Below are positions 14,605 through 17,082 of a stretch of DNA of 17,082 nt, piece after piece. The position numbers and the translations under genes were made by a program. The notes under the pieces are model-generated. The model was not told the origin of the DNA, did no database searches, and was given only the letters and a program-made list of their open reading frames with translations. Source of the stretch: UBA1425 sp045537495 (GTDB taxonomy: Bacteria; Bacillota; Clostridia; Oscillospirales; Acutalibacteraceae); the NCBI GenBank assembly GCA_045537495.1, contig JAZSPN010000090.1, positions 1 to 17,082 of the forward strand, written 5' to 3'. Position 1 is the first letter of the stretch. Each line of letters opens with the position of its first letter.

Positions 14605-15029
14605 AATCCAAACCTCCTTTTTACGTTTTTCAGCTCTCTTCGGGAGATGTAATCTTCGAATCCGTTGTGAAGCACCACTTTTAAGGCGCCGCCGACGGAA
14701 AAGGTGAATTTTTTTACGTGGCGGATGTTGACGATACATCCCTGATTGATTTTGATAAAGCCGTTTCCGACAGTTTCCTCGAGCATATACAGACGTTGCT
14801 TTATCTGATATTTTTCACCGTCATAGATGATGCAGACCTTGTTTTTGTCCGTAAAAAAACAGCTTATGCCGTTGACGGGGATTTTAACCGCTTCGTCGTC
14901 CTTGTATGCTGTTACTGATTTATTATCGCAAAGAAGCTCTTCGATCGCATCGACAAGATCATTTCTTTCGCGGACGGTAAGAATTAACGATTCTTCTTTT
15001 GTCGGATCAACAATGAGTTCGTATTTCAA
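14601..15029 (-). CDS. LytTR-family transcriptional regulator (no receiver domain)
   Basis: The 142-residue product has a LytTR DNA-binding domain at about 40-142: IPVNGISCFFTDKNKVCIIYDGEKYQIKQRLYMLEE, then NGFIKINQGCIVNIRHVKKFTFSVGGALKVVLHNGFEDYISRRELKNVKRRFG, both typical. The first 40 residues (KYELIVDPTKEESLILTVRERNDLVDAIEELL) are the short N-terminal part common in regulators without a receiver. There is therefore no phospho-acceptor; control probably comes through the DUF3021 partner. The start is TTG 15029, set by GGGAGGA 7 nt upstream; starting at ATG 15059 would place that site inside the gene. Targets are unknown; own-promoter control is common in this family. Confidence 0.9.
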   Translation of the reverse strand: MKYELIVDPTKEESLILTVRERNDLVDAIEELLCDNKSVTAYKDDEAVKIPVNGISCFFTDKNKVCIIYDGEKYQIKQRLYMLEETVGNGFIKINQGCIVNIRHVKKFTFSVGGALKVVLHNGFEDYISRRELKNVKRRFGL

Positions 15030-15036
15030 GCTACTC

Positions 15037-15043
15037 TCCTCCC
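15037..15043 (-). promoter_or_regulatory. Ribosome binding site deciding a TTG start
   Basis: GGGAGGA lies 7 nt before TTG at 15029 and 9-15 nt inside the frame that would begin at ATG 15059, so TTG is the start of the LytTR gene. Confidence 0.75.
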
Positions 15044-15049
15044 GTAATG

Positions 15050-15058
15050 AGTATATCA
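15050..15058 (-). promoter_or_regulatory. Extended -10 promoter for LytTR-DUF3021
   Basis: TGATATACT on the minus strand matches an extended -10 (TGN-TATAAT type) with no good -35 at 17 nt. The start codon is about 20 nt downstream, so the leader would be short. Confidence 0.45.
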
Positions 15059-15122
15059 TAAACGACTGTTGAAATCACGTTTTTTGAGTATTCGGCTGAA
15101 AATCGGATTTATTCGGCAAAAA

Positions 15123-15151
15123 GTATAATCAGTAAATTTCGGGAAATGATA
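15123..15151 (+). promoter_or_regulatory. Candidate sigma-G promoter for the spoVA operon
   Basis: GTATA (15123-15127), 17-nt spacer, AATGATA (15145-15151), against the sigma-G pattern GHATR-N18-CATWHTA. The -10 matches at 5 of 7 and the spacer is one short. It fits the known forespore expression of spoVA. The AGTATAATC here could also be a sigma-A -10 but has no -35. Confidence 0.35.
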
Positions 15152-15172
15152 ACTGCAAAGGGAGGAATATTC

Positions 15173-15613
15173 ATGGCTATACCTGAAAAAGAATACAACA
15201 AAATGGCAAAAAAAGCATCTCCGCCGTCACCGAAAGCGGTCAACTCTATAAAGGCATTCCTCATCGGCGGACTTATATGCGCACTCGGAGAAGGAATATT
15301 TTCGCTGTGTGAACGTTTCGGAATGGTCGAGGACGATGCAAGAACTCTTGTGTCGGTATCGCTGATAGTATTGACGGCTGTACTTACGGCGGTGGGAGTT
15401 TTCGATAAAATCGCAAAACACGCAGGCGCGGGAACGATCGTTCCGATAACGGGCTTTGCGAATTCCGTGGTATCACCCGCACTCGAATTCAGCACAGAGG
15501 GCAAAATTCTCGGTACGGGAGCAAAAATGTTCGTCATAGCGGGCCCCGTAATAGTTTACGGAAGCGCCGCCGCAGTTATTTACGGATTGATTTACTGGAT
15601 AATTCAGTCATAG
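15173..15613 (+). CDS. spoVAC: Stage V sporulation protein AC
   Basis: With the start at ATG 15173 (AAGGGAGG site 6 nt upstream) the product has 146 residues, near the usual 150. It has membrane segments at about 27-45, 62-80, 88-110 and 120-143. The segment AGAGTIVPITGFANSVVSPALEF is strongly typical of SpoVAC/SpoVAEb proteins. SpoVAC is part of the channel that loads calcium-dipicolinate into the forespore and releases it on germination; SpoVAC itself acts as a mechanosensitive channel. spoVAD follows 9 nt later. Because spoVAC and spoVAEb are related, the neighbour spoVAD decides the name. Confidence 0.93.
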   Translation: MAIPEKEYNKMAKKASPPSPKAVNSIKAFLIGGLICALGEGIFSLCERFGMVEDDARTLVSVSLIVLTAVLTAVGVFDKIAKHAGAGTIVPITGFANSVVSPALEFSTEGKILGTGAKMFVIAGPVIVYGSAAAVIYGLIYWIIQS

Positions 15614-15622
15614 GAGGAAAAT

Positions 15623-16636
15623 ATGGCACAAAGACAGGGAAGATATACCGTTTTAATACCGTCAAGACCTGTAATTATAGGATCGGCGGCAGTAGGTACG
15701 AGAAAAGAATCGGAAGGTCCTCTCGGAAGTGAGCTGTCTTATGTTTTCAGCGATGCAACGGCAGGGGAAAGCTCGTGGGAAAAGTCGGAAAGTACGCTTC
15801 ACCGTGAAGCGGTAACGAGAGCCGTTGCAAATGCAGGTATAACCCCGTCGGATGTCGATGCTCTGTTTGCAGGCGATCTTCTCGATCAGTGCACGGGTAC
15901 AACGTTCGGAGTCAGAGAGATGAACATTCCGATTTGCGGAATGTACGGGGCGTGCTCCACGATGGCACTGACGTTGGCGACGGCGGCGTTGATGACGGAC
16001 TGTAAAGCCGTCGGAAAAAGTGTGGCTTCCACATCGTCGCATTTCTGTTCGGCAGAAAAACAGTTCCGGATGCCACTCGAATACGGCGGACAAAGACCGC
16101 CCACGGCTCAGTGGACAGCTTCGGCGGCAGGTGCGGCGGTTATAAGTGCAGTCGGCGAAGGTCCGCGCATCGAAGCTGCAATTCTGGGACGCATTACCGA
16201 TTACGGTATAAAGGATGCAAATAACATGGGTGCGGCAATGGCGCCTGCCGCGTGTAACACGATATGCGATTTTCTGAAGGATACTAACACTTCGCCCACG
16301 GATTACGACATGATTCTGACGGGAGATCTCGGAAGTGTCGGCTCGGAGCTTCTGTGTGAGCTTACCGTAAAGGAGCACAACATTGATATCAGCGAGGTGC
16401 ATGCCGATTGCGGACTCATGCTGTATGACCGTGACACTCAGGATGTTCATGCCGGCGGATCGGGATGCGGTTGCTCGGCGGCGGTTGTGTGTTCCTACAT
16501 CATGAAAAGACTCAATAACGGAACACTCGGCAAGGTGCTGTTTGTCGGTACGGGAGCGTTGATGTCATCGGTTTCAACCTTGCAGGGTGAAAGCATACCT
16601 TCGGTTGCACACGGTGTACTGCTGAGCGGAAGGTGA
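15623..16636 (+). CDS. spoVAD: Stage V sporulation protein AD
   Basis: The 337-residue product (start ATG 15623, AGGAGG site) is the usual length of SpoVAD, about 338. It has the thiolase-like fold typical of the family: VDALFAGDLLDQCTGTTFG, GMYGACSTMALTLATAALM with the Cys of a thiolase-type active site, STSSHFCSAEKQFRMPLEYGGQRPPTAQWTASAAGA, and C-terminal FVGTGALMS and GESIPSVAHGVLL. SpoVAD binds dipicolinic acid on the outer side of the forespore inner membrane. A 49-residue frame begins four bases after the stop, where spoVAE commonly stands. Confidence 0.95.
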   Translation: MAQRQGRYTVLIPSRPVIIGSAAVGTRKESEGPLGSELSYVFSDATAGESSWEKSESTLHREAVTRAVANAGITPSDVDALFAGDLLDQCTGTTFGVREMNIPICGMYGACSTMALTLATAALMTDCKAVGKSVASTSSHFCSAEKQFRMPLEYGGQRPPTAQWTASAAGAAVISAVGEGPRIEAAILGRITDYGIKDANNMGAAMAPAACNTICDFLKDTNTSPTDYDMILTGDLGSVGSELLCELTVKEHNIDISEVHADCGLMLYDRDTQDVHAGGSGCGCSAAVVCSYIMKRLNNGTLGKVLFVGTGALMSSVSTLQGESIPSVAHGVLLSGR

Positions 16637-16640
16637 GAGA

Positions 16641-16790
16641 ATGAAAGAGATTGTGCGATGTCTTCGGATAATTCTTAATACTTCGAGAATGCTCAGATTC
16701 ATGCGTTTTCTCTTCCTTGCCGTAACGGGAGTGCTTTTTATAAGAATCATAAAATCCGTTCTTTGCGTTTTCAAAAGAACAAACGAATAA
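16641..16790 (+). CDS. 49-residue basic single-pass membrane protein in the spoVA operon
   Basis: The ATG at 16641 is four bases after the spoVAD stop, with GGTGAG just upstream overlapping that stop, so translation is probably coupled. The product has 49 residues: a basic amphipathic start (MKEIVRCLRIILNTSRMLRFMR), one membrane segment (about 22-42, FLFLAVTGVLFIRIIKSVLCVF) and a polar end KRTNE. It is not similar to SpoVAE (about 116 residues, several membrane segments) nor an obvious remnant of it. Codon use looks like its neighbours. I do not recognise a family. A hairpin follows five bases after the stop, which supports this frame as the true operon end. A small accessory to the dipicolinate channel is possible but is inference. 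Confidence 0.6.
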   Translation: MKEIVRCLRIILNTSRMLRFMRFLFLAVTGVLFIRIIKSVLCVFKRTNE

Positions 16791-16801
16791 AGACAGCGTG
16801 C
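16789..16801 (+). repeat. 13-nt direct repeat AAAGACAGCGTGC (copy 1 of 2)
   Basis: AAAGACAGCGTGC at 16789-16801 recurs exactly at 17060-17072, 271 nt later. Both copies lead into a hairpin start (AGCGTGC). The second copy is cut by the window end. Confidence 0.75.
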
Positions 16802-16818
16802 AGAAAAATCTGCACGCT
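16795..16818 (+). terminator. Perfect hairpin at the end of the spoVA operon
   Basis: AGCGTGCAGA, loop AAAA, TCTGCACGCT: a 10-bp perfect stem that starts five bases after the small-protein stop. It has no T run after it, so it may be a transcript-end stabiliser or repeat part instead of a simple terminator. Confidence 0.5.
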
Positions 16819-16821
16819 CAG

Positions 16822-16876
16822 CGTGTCGAAAAACGAAAGTTTTTCGAACACGGTGTGACTTCGAGAAAGGAAGTCA
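16822..16876 (+). repeat. Two further hairpins in the array
   Basis: Hairpin 16822-16852: CGTGT and CGAAAAAC pair with GTTTTTCG and ACACG, with one bulged A and a GAAA tetraloop; its A5CGAAAGT5 centre matches that at about 7119-7135. Hairpin 16856-16876: TGACTTC, loop GAGAAAG, GAAGTCA, perfect 7 bp. Confidence 0.65.
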
Positions 16877-16879
16877 GAT

Positions 16880-16936
16880 GCCCCTTTCTTTTGTCCGAAG
16901 CAGTACAAGGGTACGGCGAGAGGCAAAAAAAGGGGC
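16880..16936 (+). repeat. Structured intergenic repeat, copy 2
   Basis: Outer arm GCCCCTTT/AAAGGGGC (with a bulged C further in), stem TTTGTC/GGCAAA, internal loop CGAA/GAGA, inner stem GCAGTAC/GTACGGC with one A-G mismatch, loop AAGG. The core matches copy 1 at 7216-7254 in 31 of 39 positions without gaps. Confidence 0.7.
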
Positions 16937-17082
16937 AAGTGCATATAATATTTAACTTTAAATTAAAATCACGGCAACACAAGGTTACTCACTGAAAGCA
17001 GCCATGTATTTTTGCTTTATAATTAAGTTGTGCACGTTGTGACGACTTTATCGACAGTCAAAGACAGCGTGCGGATTTTCTG
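16937..17082. other. Gene-free AT-rich tail
   Basis: I see no gene here. A TATAAT at 16944 and another at 17018 have no fitting -35. At 17060-17072 the direct repeat AAAGACAGCGTGC starts what may be another hairpin unit, cut by the window end. Confidence 0.5.

Noticed and set aside
15662..16450. A 262-residue minus-strand frame opposite spoVAD
   Set aside because: It is the Arg/Cys-rich shadow of a well-conserved gene.
16798..16995. A 65-residue plus-strand reading frame over the hairpin array
   Set aside because: It lies entirely across the stems, has no ribosome site, and the matching part of copy 1 changes most amino acids while keeping base pairs. It reads as repeat, not gene.
16995..17023. 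Possible sigma-A promoter with TATAAT at 17018
   Set aside because: No -35 at 16 to 18 nt, and no gene start follows within the window.
16789..17082. A CRISPR array
   Set aside because: Only two copies of a 13-nt repeat 271 nt apart, hairpins differ from one another, and no cas gene is present.

Overview
This window looks like a chromosomal segment of an endospore-forming, low-to-mid GC Firmicute of the Clostridia (Oscillospirales-like is my best guess, not proven). The evidence is the spoVAC-spoVAD pair, a SpoIIQ-like LytM peptidase, a Firmicute-type LexA with its operator, AGGAGG-type ribosome sites before nearly every gene, and sigma-A promoters with 17-bp spacers. TTG and GTG starts occur. 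Most content is ordinary chromosome; two intergenic stretches (7080-7393 and 16791-17082) are unusual.

Layout. 1-2295 (minus) is a large secreted glycoside-hydrolase-like protein cut by the window edge. It lies just downstream of a tRNA-Val(CAC) and its terminator. Upstream of the tRNA, on the same strand, is a protein with two GreA/GreB-type C-terminal domains. Two divergent promoters at 3386-3532 separate it from a plus-strand glycerophosphodiester phosphodiesterase overlapped by a lipoprotein gene, closed by a terminator. A promoter preceded by helically phased TTAA motifs then drives two tandem paralogous secreted, C-terminally membrane-anchored proteins of unknown function (5131-7079). 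7080-7393 is gene-free but full of hairpins and looks like a small repeat element. 7394-11289 is all minus strand: lexA-rarA-small membrane protein, a terminator, then a cysteine-rich polytopic membrane protein and a HAD phosphatase. Divergent from lexA is a SpoIIQ-like peptidase with a sigma-F-like promoter. It is followed by a GH36 alpha-galactosidase with its own strong promoter. A bidirectional terminator separates this from a LytTR regulator-DUF3021 pair on the minus strand. Divergent from these is the spoVAC-spoVAD operon, followed by a 49-residue membrane protein where spoVAE would usually be. The window ends in an array of four hairpins.

How it fits together. Three sporulation genes point to engulfment (SpoIIQ-like) and dipicolinate uptake (SpoVAC/AD). 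lexA and rarA form an SOS-controlled unit carrying a translationally coupled small membrane protein. GH36 and the edge gene suggest a plant- or host-glycan lifestyle. The most novel signal I see is a 38-nt two-stem motif with a constant internal loop. It is present once in each hairpin-rich intergenic region, and the two copies differ partly by compensatory changes that keep pairing while changing any encoded peptide.
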